Source: an uncultured Clostridia bacterium (GTDB taxonomy: Bacteria; Bacillota; Clostridia; Oscillospirales; Oscillospiraceae). From it: DNA of 5,962 nucleotides. The DNA lies in NCBI GenBank assembly GCA_947176425.1, contig CAMWQV010000146.1, positions 1 through 5,962 of the forward strand, given 5' to 3'. This document shows, one piece after another, positions 1 to 5,962 of this stretch; the stretch's first letter is position 1, and every line of letters starts with the position of its first letter. Under the pieces are notes generated by a model. It was not told where the DNA came from and searched no databases. It saw only the letters and a list, made by a program, of their open reading frames with translations. Made by a program: the position numbers and the translations under genes.

Positions 1-983
1 TGACCAGTGCCGGAAATGGTTTTGAGGATGCTCATAGCCATTGCGACTTTGATATCACCCTCTACCGCACAGGCTACGCCCTGTTTGATGAGCATGGAGA
101 AGGCAGGAATCAGCATACTGTCCAGCACACCGGCCTTGCCCTGCGCGAAACCATCGTAGTGGGAGGCAACAAAAGCAATTTGCTCATCTTTGGCCCACTG
201 TTCAAAGGCCACAACATATTTCGCCATTTCCCAGACTTTTTCAATCGTTCCGCCGCCCTCAATGTCGAAGGTGTCCAGAATATCCTGGGCTTTAGTGCGG
301 ATAGTATTCTCGTCAGAGATGTTGTCCGCGATAGCCCACATCTTTTCCCAATCGAACTGCTTGGTGTAGAGGAACATTCTGTGATAAAGATTCGTTTCGT
401 CTATGTACAAGTCCATCATGCCGGGATAAGGCCGTCCAATCTGTGCCAGATTGGTGTCGCGGAACCGGCGGCGCACCTGTGCGGCACGGCACCAATCCTC
501 GATTTCCGCCTGAACCTGCGGGTCGCCGCCTTCCACGACACCGGTAATAACAGCATGGCGTTTTCCAGCGCGCTCCAGGTCTGCCACCATCTCGCCCACT
601 GCTCCGCAGGCGTACAGCCTGCCCAGCCAGGTTGCAGTGTCCGTATTGGCGTAGTCTGGAGCTTTCTGCTTCTGGAGATTGACCAGCACAACAGGTACAT
701 CCAAGTCACGGACGGCGGGCAGCATATTGTAGGAAGTTGCGTAGGTCAGCAGCTGGAGAATCACCAAGTCTACGTCTGCGGCACGGAACTTATCCCCCGC
801 CGCCTGGGACATTTCCTTGGTAGTGACAATGCCGCCGTCGATGATCTCCACAGTAGCGGGCAGCGTCTTTTTGAAATCCGCATACTGGGTCTCAAACTCC
901 GGCATCAGAGACGGAAACTGGGGCAGATATGCGCCCAGCGCGATAGCAAATAAGCCAATCCGAGCTTTGGTTTCAACTAACAT
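1..983 (-). CDS. L-fucose/L-arabinose isomerase-family protein, N-terminal 327 residues (C-terminus cut by window edge)
   Basis: I translated this strand from the ATG at 983. The frame stays open to base 1, giving 327 complete codons without a stop, so the gene continues past the window. Seen: an N-terminal Rossmann-like region with alternating hydrophobic strands (RIGLFAIALG at residues 8-17, VDLVILQLL, VPVVLVNLQ) and a VEGDIKVA segment at residues 307-314. Known: L-arabinose isomerase has an EGDWKTA segment whose Glu (E306 in E. coli AraA) is a metal ligand and catalytic residue. Here it falls at E308, nearly the same position, followed by a similar ILK..S.TG stretch. The remaining ligands expected of the family (a second Glu and two His) would lie in the missing part. 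The AraA substrate-loop motif near residue 16 (SQHLYG) is absent, so arabinose need not be the substrate. Role by inference: aldose-ketose isomerisation feeding the overlapping kinase gene. The start is set by an AGGAGG at 991-996. Family call is firm, substrate unknown. Confidence 0.85.
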   Translation of the reverse strand, partial: MLVETKARIGLFAIALGAYLPQFPSLMPEFETQYADFKKTLPATVEIIDGGIVTTKEMSQAAGDKFRAADVDLVILQLLTYATSYNMLPAVRDLDVPVVLVNLQKQKAPDYANTDTATWLGRLYACGAVGEMVADLERAGKRHAVITGVVEGGDPQVQAEIEDWCRAAQVRRRFRDTNLAQIGRPYPGMMDLYIDETNLYHRMFLYTKQFDWEKMWAIADNISDENTIRTKAQDILDTFDIEGGGTIEKVWEMAKYVVAFEQWAKDEQIAFVASHYDGFAQGKAGVLDSMLIPAFSMLIKQGVACAVEGDIKVAMAMSILKTISGTG

Positions 984-2428
984 GGCAGAACCTCCTGAAT
1001 ATTAAAACTGTTCGCAACAGCGGTTCGTGCCACCTGCAAATCCTTAAACTCTCCGCCTACAATCATCTGAACGATTAGGTTTCCAATAGCCGTACCCTCC
1101 ACGGGCCCGGCGTAGACGGGCAGACCGGCGGCATCAGCGGTCATTTGGTTCAGATACATATCCTGACAGCCGCCGCCCACAATATTGATGCTGGTATAGG
1201 TCTTTCTGGTAAGCTGAGACAATCCCTCAATAGCATCTTTGTAGCACTTGGCCAAGCTTTTATATACACACTGCATGATCTCGCCCACGGTTACAGGAAC
1301 CGGCTGGTCCGTCTTAGCACAATAGCTCTTAATGGCATCAATCATGCTCTCAGGTGAAAGGAAACTGTCATCGTTGGCATCCACTACCGAGGGGAAACTG
1401 GACGCGCTTCGGGCTTCCTCGATAAGGTCAGGGAAGGAATAGGTGCGCTCTGCGGCATACTTACTGGTCTTGCCCTCCACATAGGATACGCCATTCAGCT
1501 CCCGGCGGATAGACTGGATCATCCACAACCCCATAATGTTTTTCAGATACCGGAAGCGATACCAGGCTCCGCCCTCGTTGGTAAAGTTTTGCAGACGGCT
1601 GACTTCGGTGGTAATGGGTGCTTCGATCTCTACGCCCAGCAGGGACCAGGTTCCGCTGGAGAGATAAACGGCTTTATCGTCCCTGGCGGGGACGGACAAG
1701 AAGGCCGAGCCTGTGTCATGGGTGGCAGGCAAGACAACTTTGGCGTTAAAGCCTACCTCCTGTTGAATCTCCGGGGTCAGTTCCCCTACGACAGTTCCCG
1801 GCATGGATAAGGGTGTGAACAGCTTCTGGGGAAGGGCCAGTTTGCCGATTAGGGCCATATCCCACTCTTTGTCCTTGGCGTTGACTAAGTTTGTAGAGGT
1901 AGCGTTGGTGTACTCCTGTTTCTTAACCCCGGTGAGCCGGTAGTGGAAATAATCCGGGATCATCAGCAGGCTGTCCGCCGCGTCCAACTGCTCCCGGTCC
2001 TGAATCCGCTGAGCCATGAGCTGATAGATCGTGTTGAAGGCTTGTTTCTGAATGCCAGTGCGACTGTAAAGGAACTCTGGGGGAACCAGCTCATTGACAA
2101 TGCCGTCCATCCCCTCGGTACGCCTGTCCCGATAGGACACTGCGCTGCCAATCAGTTCGCCCTCCTGGTTCAGAAGAATATAGTCTACTGCCCAGGTGTC
2201 GATGCCGATGGTGTTAGGAACCTTCCCTATGGTCTTGCAGGCTTTCAGGCCATCCAGGATGCCGTTCCACAGGTTGTCCATATCCCAGCAGTCATGGCCG
2301 TTTTGACGGACCTGCTTGTTATCGAAGCGGAAGACTTCTTCCAGGATGATCTTACTGTCCTGCACATGGCCCAGGATATGCCGTCCGCTGGAGGCTCCAA
2401 TGTCAATAGCTAAATAACAGTGTTCCAT
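977..2428 (-). CDS. rhaB: Rhamnulokinase-like FGGY sugar kinase
   Basis: A 483-residue cytoplasmic kinase expected to phosphorylate C1 of a ketose such as L-rhamnulose with ATP. Length matches E. coli RhaB (489). Seen: the N-terminal phosphate-binding segment AIDIGASSGR (7-16), IDTWAVDY (76-83), YRDRRT (99-104), the IPDYFHYRLTG block (157-167), EYTNATSTNLVN (172-183), ATHDTGSA (235-242) with probable catalytic base D238, YLSSGTWSL (255-263), KNIMGLW (296-302), and the adenosine-side IVGGGCQD (416-423). All these blocks recur in the same order in RhaB, and no key residue appears missing. The ATG at 2428 has AGGAGG 5 bases upstream. The gene lies 24 bases after the flavoprotein gene and its TAG overlaps the isomerase start by 7 bases, so it is an operon member. 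RhaB-like kinases also act on L-fuculose, L-ribulose or L-xylulose. The AraA/FucI-type isomerase next door makes rhamnose itself less certain, so the symbol describes homology rather than a proven substrate. Confidence 0.9.
   Translation of the reverse strand: MEHCYLAIDIGASSGRHILGHVQDSKIILEEVFRFDNKQVRQNGHDCWDMDNLWNGILDGLKACKTIGKVPNTIGIDTWAVDYILLNQEGELIGSAVSYRDRRTEGMDGIVNELVPPEFLYSRTGIQKQAFNTIYQLMAQRIQDREQLDAADSLLMIPDYFHYRLTGVKKQEYTNATSTNLVNAKDKEWDMALIGKLALPQKLFTPLSMPGTVVGELTPEIQQEVGFNAKVVLPATHDTGSAFLSVPARDDKAVYLSSGTWSLLGVEIEAPITTEVSRLQNFTNEGGAWYRFRYLKNIMGLWMIQSIRRELNGVSYVEGKTSKYAAERTYSFPDLIEEARSASSFPSVVDANDDSFLSPESMIDAIKSYCAKTDQPVPVTVGEIMQCVYKSLAKCYKDAIEGLSQLTRKTYTSINIVGGGCQDMYLNQMTADAAGLPVYAGPVEGTAIGNLIVQMIVGGEFKDLQVARTAVANSFNIQEVLPC
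991..996 (-). promoter_or_regulatory. Ribosome binding site of the isomerase gene
   Basis: A perfect AGGAGG on the minus strand, 7 bases before the ATG at 983. It lies inside the last codons of the kinase gene, whose TAG stop (979-977) comes after this ATG. Ribosomes finishing the kinase are therefore well placed to reinitiate, which fits coupled translation of the two enzymes. Confidence 0.85.
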
Positions 2429-2433
2429 GTAGT

Positions 2434-2439
2434 CCTCCT
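2434..2439 (-). promoter_or_regulatory. Ribosome binding site of the kinase gene
   Basis: A perfect AGGAGG on the minus strand, 5 bases before the ATG at 2428. It lies in the 24-base gap after the flavoprotein stop codon (TAA at 2455-2453). It fixes the kinase start and leaves no room for a promoter or terminator between the two genes. Confidence 0.85.
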
Positions 2440-2452
2440 ATTCCAATAGAAA

Positions 2453-4399
2453 TTATATATCCAAGGCCGCGTGATAGCCCCAGTAGACCGCATTGGTGAT
2501 GGTGGACACTTTGGCGGCATCGCCAATCACCCGAACAAAAGGTGCGGCTCCCTGAAGCTGCTCCACTATGTCGGTGCGGGACCGCTGGCCCAGAGCGCAG
2601 ATAACGCTCCTGCCGGGAACCAAAACCTCGTTCCCTTTTGCATCCTCGCACATGACGCCCTCAGCGGTGACCTTTAGAGCTTTGTGACTGGTATGGACGG
2701 TGACATACTTCTCGATTTCTTTCAGTAGCAGGGGCCGGTGGCGCACGTTAGCGTCAGGGGCCAGAACATCCCGCATTTCCACCAAGCGGACTTTTTTGCC
2801 CTCCATGCCTAAGTGGATGGCGCACTCACAGCCAGCCAGACCACCGCCCATAACAACAACGTCATCGCCAACTTTATCTTTCTCCAGATAGTAGTTATTG
2901 ACTACCACCACATTGTCCCCCTTCAGTCCGGGGATGGGCGGCACCAGCGGACTGGAACCCACTGCAATAATCAACGCATCTGGGGTCTCCTGATCCACAT
3001 ACTCTTTTGTGACCTCTGTGTTCAAGCGGATTTCCACACCCGCGTCCCGGCAGAACTTGGCATAAGTGCCGGCCAGCTGGTACATCTCATATTTGAAGGG
3101 CAAAGCCTGCTCACTTTTGAGGATGCCGCCCAGTTCTCCTTCCTTCTCGCAGAGGATAACATGATGCCCTCTCCGGGCGGCGGTGTAGGCAGCGTACAGT
3201 CCACCAGGCCCCCCGCCAGCCACCAGGACCTTTTTCTTCACCGGTGCGGGCTGAATTTCATTGCCCTCGCATTCCCGGCCAATCAGAGGATTGACCGTAC
3301 AGCGGCGGGTGGAGGTAGCAGCCCGCTCCGCCATGCAGGTAAAGCAGCGCAGGCAGCGGACGATGTCCCCGTCCTGATTGGCCATTACCTTGTTGGGCAG
3401 GAAGGGGTCAGCCAGCAGGGCACGGGCCATATATACCACATCCGCCTTGCCGGAAGCGATGATCTCCTCCATCTGGGCTGGGTCGTTCAGCCCGCCGATA
3501 GTCGCAACGGGAACTTTTACGTGCTTTTTAATCTCAACCGCCAGATATACATTTCGTCCGTGTTCGGTGAACATGGAGGGGTGAGTAATGCCAAAGGTGC
3601 GCTGATAAGTACCGGCGGTGACATGGAGCAGGTCGATGTAAGGCTCTATCTGCTGGGCGATACGGATGCCTTCCTCCAAATCGTAGCCTTCTTCTACAAA
3701 TTCTGCCCCGCTGAGACGGAACTCAATGGGAAAGAACGGGCCAACAGCTTCCCTGACAGCTTTCAGCACTTCAATGGCAAAACGGCAGCGGTTTTCCAAA
3801 GAGCCGCCATATTCATCCTTGCGTTTGTTAAACATAGGAGAGAGAAATTGATTGATCAGCCAGCCGTGTCCGCCGTGAATCATAAGCAGCTCAAACCCGG
3901 CTCGTTTGGCAAATCCCGCCACATGGCCATACGCTGACACAATTTCATGAATCATTTCCACGGTAAGCTCCCCTACCGCAACTCCATCGGGACGGGTACA
4001 GGCGGAGGGCCCCCACTGGTTCATACCATGCTGCTTGTTTTTATCCGTCATGTAGGTGCCGGAGTACATACCGGAATGGGACAACTCCAGACTGGGAATG
4101 GCACCATGGCGGCGGATGGCATCGGCGGTGTAGGTGGCGCAGGCCAGAGAGTTGAGGATGGACTCATCCAGGTGATAGGCATGGGAACCATCTGTGGCGG
4201 GATGCACCATGCACTCCGACACCGTGACTGCACCTGCGCCGCCCTTGGCCCGCAGCTCGTAGAAGGCAGTAGACTTGGGGCCGATGCAGCCATCGTTGGT
4301 AATATCGGTGCCCCCCATAGGGGCAGAGAACATTCGGTTGCGGAAAGTGGTGCGGCCCAGGGTAATAGGTCTGCACAAGTTAGGGTATTTGAATTCCAT
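2453..4399 (-). CDS. NADH:flavin oxidoreductase, 2,4-dienoyl-CoA reductase/TMADH type (FMN, 4Fe-4S, FAD)
   Basis: A 648-residue cytoplasmic iron-sulfur flavoprotein. Domain order: Old Yellow Enzyme-type FMN barrel at about 1-340, a 4Fe-4S cysteine cluster (C349, C352, C355, C367), an FAD-binding fold starting at VLVAGGGPGG (391-400), an inserted NAD(P)H fold at VVMGGGLAG (515-523), and the FAD-closing IGDA (625-628). Barrel signatures are FSAPMGG (24-30), ELSHSG (105-110), HGGHGWLINQFLSP (175-188) and DEYGGSLENR (195-204). H175 and H178 match the substrate-carbonyl His pair of YqjM-type enzymes. W180 occupies the place of the usual proton-donor Tyr. Cysteine spacing is x2, x2, x11; as I recall them, E. 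coli FadH has x2, x3, x11 and trimethylamine dehydrogenase x2, x2, x12. Relatives reduce activated C=C bonds (dienoyl-CoA, enoates, bile-acid and steroid enones, daidzein) or demethylate amines. The substrate here is unknown. The ATG at 4399 follows a perfect AGGAGG. The gene sits between a permease and a sugar kinase, 24 bases from the latter. Confidence 0.92.
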   Translation of the reverse strand: MEFKYPNLCRPITLGRTTFRNRMFSAPMGGTDITNDGCIGPKSTAFYELRAKGGAGAVTVSECMVHPATDGSHAYHLDESILNSLACATYTADAIRRHGAIPSLELSHSGMYSGTYMTDKNKQHGMNQWGPSACTRPDGVAVGELTVEMIHEIVSAYGHVAGFAKRAGFELLMIHGGHGWLINQFLSPMFNKRKDEYGGSLENRCRFAIEVLKAVREAVGPFFPIEFRLSGAEFVEEGYDLEEGIRIAQQIEPYIDLLHVTAGTYQRTFGITHPSMFTEHGRNVYLAVEIKKHVKVPVATIGGLNDPAQMEEIIASGKADVVYMARALLADPFLPNKVMANQDGDIVRCLRCFTCMAERAATSTRRCTVNPLIGRECEGNEIQPAPVKKKVLVAGGGPGGLYAAYTAARRGHHVILCEKEGELGGILKSEQALPFKYEMYQLAGTYAKFCRDAGVEIRLNTEVTKEYVDQETPDALIIAVGSSPLVPPIPGLKGDNVVVVNNYYLEKDKVGDDVVVMGGGLAGCECAIHLGMEGKKVRLVEMRDVLAPDANVRHRPLLLKEIEKYVTVHTSHKALKVTAEGVMCEDAKGNEVLVPGRSVICALGQRSRTDIVEQLQGAAPFVRVIGDAAKVSTITNAVYWGYHAALDI

Positions 4400-4406
4400 G
4401 TAAATT

Positions 4407-4412
4407 CCTCCT
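4407..4412 (-). promoter_or_regulatory. Ribosome binding site of the flavoprotein gene
   Basis: A perfect AGGAGG on the minus strand, 7 bases before the ATG at 4399. It confirms that start, which also gives the N-terminus typical of the family (pattern PITLGRTTFRNR at residues 11-22). Confidence 0.85.
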
Positions 4413-4472
4413 CAATAATTTCAGGAACCCCGGCAGCTGGCTGCTCCAGAAGTTCCGGTTATTCTTCGTGAA

Positions 4473-4508
4473 ACGGCGGCTACAGTTTTTCCCCACCATA
4501 GCCGCCGT
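4473..4508 (-). terminator. Strong intercistronic hairpin, possible partial terminator or RNA processing/stability stem
   Basis: The arms 4473-4482 and 4499-4508 form a perfect 10-bp inverted repeat (ACGGCGGCTA / TAGCCGCCGT), mostly G-C, around a 16-base loop. As minus-strand RNA the stem can extend inward by four pairs, two of them G-U (4495-4498 with 4483-4486), leaving a GGGGAAAA loop, and outward by two G-U pairs and one G-C pair. It starts about 35 bases after the permease stop and ends about 73 bases before the flavoprotein start. Only three U residues follow the perfect stem, and the outward extension would use them, so it is a poor classical rho-independent terminator. It may lower read-through, or protect the permease message from 3' decay, so that the genes are expressed unequally. 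The structure is clearly visible; its function is inference. Confidence 0.6.
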
Positions 4509-4542
4509 CCCGCCAACTAGACTGTTTGTGCGCTCTAAGTAC

Positions 4543-5862
4543 TTACTTGCGGCGCTCTTCCAGCTCCTTTTGGATCTTCGGAAGCTCCTTGTCCAGCTTA
4601 TAGGTCATCATAATGAAGAATGTTACCACAATGAGACCCACCGGCAGCCAGTTGTAAACAATGGAGATGGCGGTCTTAGCGGATTCGCTCTGGACAGGCA
4701 GCGCTCCATCATAGCCTCCGGCATCAAGGATAAACCCGAGGACAACTTGGCCGATGCCAAGGCCCAGCTTTTGGGCTGCGGAGATGGCGGCATTGCCCAT
4801 GCCCACTGCTTTCACTCCGTCTTTCCACTCGCCGTACTCCAGCGTGTCGGCCACCATGCCGAAGGCCATACCGCCAGCCGCGCCGAGACCGACACCCTTC
4901 AAGGCATTGAAAACCACCAGAAGCATAACGTTTGTCCCGGCGAATCCGGTGCCCAGGAAACCCAGGCCCATGCCCAGCAGACCCACCATATAGGTCATAT
5001 GCTTACCGAACTTCTTCATGAAAAATGGCGTAAAGAACATGGTTGCGAACTGCGCAATGGACAGCGCGTTATTGACTGGCGTATAAAGGGAGTAGTCACC
5101 CAGAACATCGGAGCAGTAGAAAATCGCGCCCGCAGAATACATGACAATGATGAAGAAGATGACGAACATGGCGAAAATCATGGACAGCCAATATCTGTTC
5201 GTGAACAGAGATTTCAGAGCCTTTCCAGTCGATACCTCATCTTTAGGCTTCTCACCGTTTTCAGCCTGGGCGGCAGTCCTTTCCTTGGTTCCACAAACGC
5301 AAACCAATGCGGAAACCACAATGATAATACCTACCACGACCGTTGCAGCTGTCCATCCCTTTTGCGCTTCTACCATATAGGGTTCGGCAGCACCGGAGAA
5401 CTTCACCACCATTGCCATAAAGAAGGTATTCATACAGATATTGGCAATTGTCTGGAAAATCATGCTGATATTTCCCAGCATACCGTGTTCATAGCTGTCC
5501 GTCGTACTCAGGGAGATCAGGGCGTTGTAGGGCACGAACATGGCCGTATAGAATACGGCGTTGACCAAGTTATAGAGTACAAATACATAAATATACTTGA
5601 TCATCGGAGCCATGGACGATGGGACGCTGAAGAGCAGTATGGTAGAGATTGCCATGGGAACGCACATCCGAACCAGCCATACCCTGGCCTTGCCCATCTT
5701 GGAATGCGTTCCGTCTACGATATGTCCCATGATCAGATCAGAAACGCCGTCAAAGAGCTTGGAGATGGCGATGATGGTGCTGACCACTGCGGCATCCACC
5801 AAGGACACATCCGTGAGGTACTTCATCAGGAACGCCGACATCATGCCATTTACCCAGGCCAT
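4543..5862 (-). CDS. GPH-family (MelB-like) sugar:cation symporter, 5' end anomalous
   Basis: A 439-residue polytopic membrane protein with about 12 hydrophobic segments, of the glycoside-pentoside-hexuronide:cation symporter family. Seen: the helix II motif LFDGVSDLIMGHIVD (36-50) with the following GKAR loop, and the second-half motif VADTLEYGEW (337-346) with K365 in AQKLG. An ungapped comparison with my recollection of MelB puts D38 and D42 on its cation-site D55 and D59, and K365 on K377. MelB's galactoside-binding D19, D124 and W128 become A2, F109 and N113, so the substrate is probably not a simple galactoside. The end is a charged tail (EELEERRK-type) and a TAA. The ATG at 5862 corresponds to MelB residue 18, in the middle of helix I, and has no ribosome binding site. 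Conserved in-frame sequence (GWNDRLGYGIGNFG) runs upstream to a TGA at 5925-5923 without ATG, GTG or TTG. The true start is therefore unresolved: a frameshift, a non-standard start, or a damaged gene. The family call is firm; the coordinate at 5862 is only the first usable ATG. Confidence 0.8.
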   Translation of the reverse strand: MAWVNGMMSAFLMKYLTDVSLVDAAVVSTIIAISKLFDGVSDLIMGHIVDGTHSKMGKARVWLVRMCVPMAISTILLFSVPSSMAPMIKYIYVFVLYNLVNAVFYTAMFVPYNALISLSTTDSYEHGMLGNISMIFQTIANICMNTFFMAMVVKFSGAAEPYMVEAQKGWTAATVVVGIIIVVSALVCVCGTKERTAAQAENGEKPKDEVSTGKALKSLFTNRYWLSMIFAMFVIFFIIVMYSAGAIFYCSDVLGDYSLYTPVNNALSIAQFATMFFTPFFMKKFGKHMTYMVGLLGMGLGFLGTGFAGTNVMLLVVFNALKGVGLGAAGGMAFGMVADTLEYGEWKDGVKAVGMGNAAISAAQKLGLGIGQVVLGFILDAGGYDGALPVQSESAKTAISIVYNWLPVGLIVVTFFIMMTYKLDKELPKIQKELEERRK

Positions 5863-5926
5863 GCCGAAGTTGCCGATACCATAACCGAGACGGTCATTCC
5901 ATCCCAGTTTTAGAACCTGTATTCAA
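5863..5926 (-). other. Unassigned N-terminal coding extension of the permease, probable 1-base frameshift
   Basis: The 20 codons from 5922 to 5863 continue the permease frame and encode the first half of helix I, including RLGYGIGNFG, which aligns with the MelB N-terminus. No ATG, GTG or TTG exists in this frame before the TGA at 5925-5923. The neighbouring frame has a TTG at 5926 reading (M)NTGSKTGME and then stopping at 5896-5894. Removing one base in the GGGATGG stretch near 5900-5905 would join that start to GWNDRLGYG and restore a normal-looking N-terminus. A weak TAGG lies 7 bases before the TTG. An alternative is initiation at the ATA (5922) or CTG (5907) codon. A sequencing or assembly error cannot be excluded. 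Confidence 0.55.
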
Positions 5927-5962
5927 CTATATACCTACAGGAAAAGTATAAGAAAAGGAAGG

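Noticed and set aside
2429..2452. Possible promoter or terminator between flavoprotein and kinase genes
   Set aside because: The gap is only 24 bases and is largely taken up by the ribosome binding site. Its AT-rich part has no hairpin.
2813..3937. A 374-codon plus-strand open frame, with smaller ones at 159-953 and 3947-4471
   Set aside because: These lie antisense to well-supported flavoprotein and isomerase coding sequence, lack recognisable motifs and ribosome binding sites, and their composition is typical of reverse-complement reading.
4424..4456. A second inverted repeat (GGAAC/GTTCC) in the spacer before the flavoprotein gene
   Set aside because: Only 5 bp pair perfectly around a 23-base interior, with weak internal complementarity and no U-tract. 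This is expected by chance.
4468..5913. A 481-codon open frame on the plus strand opposite the permease
   Set aside because: It is antisense to a clear membrane transporter, is rich in His and Gln, shows no domain or membrane pattern, and has no ribosome binding site. It is a shadow of the permease gene.
5918..5940. CTGTA/TACAG inverted repeat upstream of the permease as an operator
   Set aside because: The 5-bp arms do not extend inward and match no operator I recognise. This is too short to support a regulator site.
5945..5950. TATACT on the minus strand as a possible -10 promoter box for the operon
   Set aside because: It resembles a -10 element, but the -35 region falls outside the window and the spacing to the unresolved permease start cannot be judged. 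The evidence is too thin for a feature.

Overview
The window reads as one minus-strand operon from an anaerobic gut-type Firmicute, most likely a Clostridia (Lachnospiraceae or Oscillospiraceae-like). The reasons are near-perfect AGGAGG ribosome binding sites, mid-to-slightly-high GC, and the gene families present. The taxonomic call is inference. No marker gene is present.

Transcription runs from right to left. (1) 5862 to 4543 encodes a sugar:cation symporter-like permease of the GPH (MelB) family. Its 5' end is odd: conserved residues continue for 20 codons upstream of the first usable ATG, with no start codon in frame. (2) 4400-4542 is a 143-base spacer holding a strong 10-bp perfect inverted repeat. 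(3) 4399 to 2453 encodes a 648-residue flavoprotein of the 2,4-dienoyl-CoA reductase / trimethylamine dehydrogenase type: an Old Yellow Enzyme barrel, a 4Fe-4S cluster, and FAD and NAD(P)H domains. A Trp stands where the family's usual proton-donor Tyr lies. (4) 2428 to 977 encodes a full-length FGGY sugar kinase very like rhamnulokinase. (5) 983 down to base 1 encodes the first 327 residues of an L-fucose/L-arabinose isomerase-family protein, cut by the window edge. Kinase and isomerase genes overlap by 7 bases.

As a unit, permease, isomerase and ketose kinase make the front half of a (deoxy)sugar catabolic route: uptake, aldose to ketose, ketose to ketose-1-phosphate. The aldolase and regulator would lie outside the window. 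The unusual member is the ene-reductase-type flavoprotein between permease and kinase. It suggests that the substrate is not a plain sugar, for instance a conjugate whose aglycone or oxidised sugar ring carries an enone, or that the operon disposes of reducing equivalents. This is a hypothesis: no glycosidase, aldolase or regulator is visible here. The plus strand shows only shadow reading frames. No RNA genes, CRISPR arrays or mobile elements were seen.
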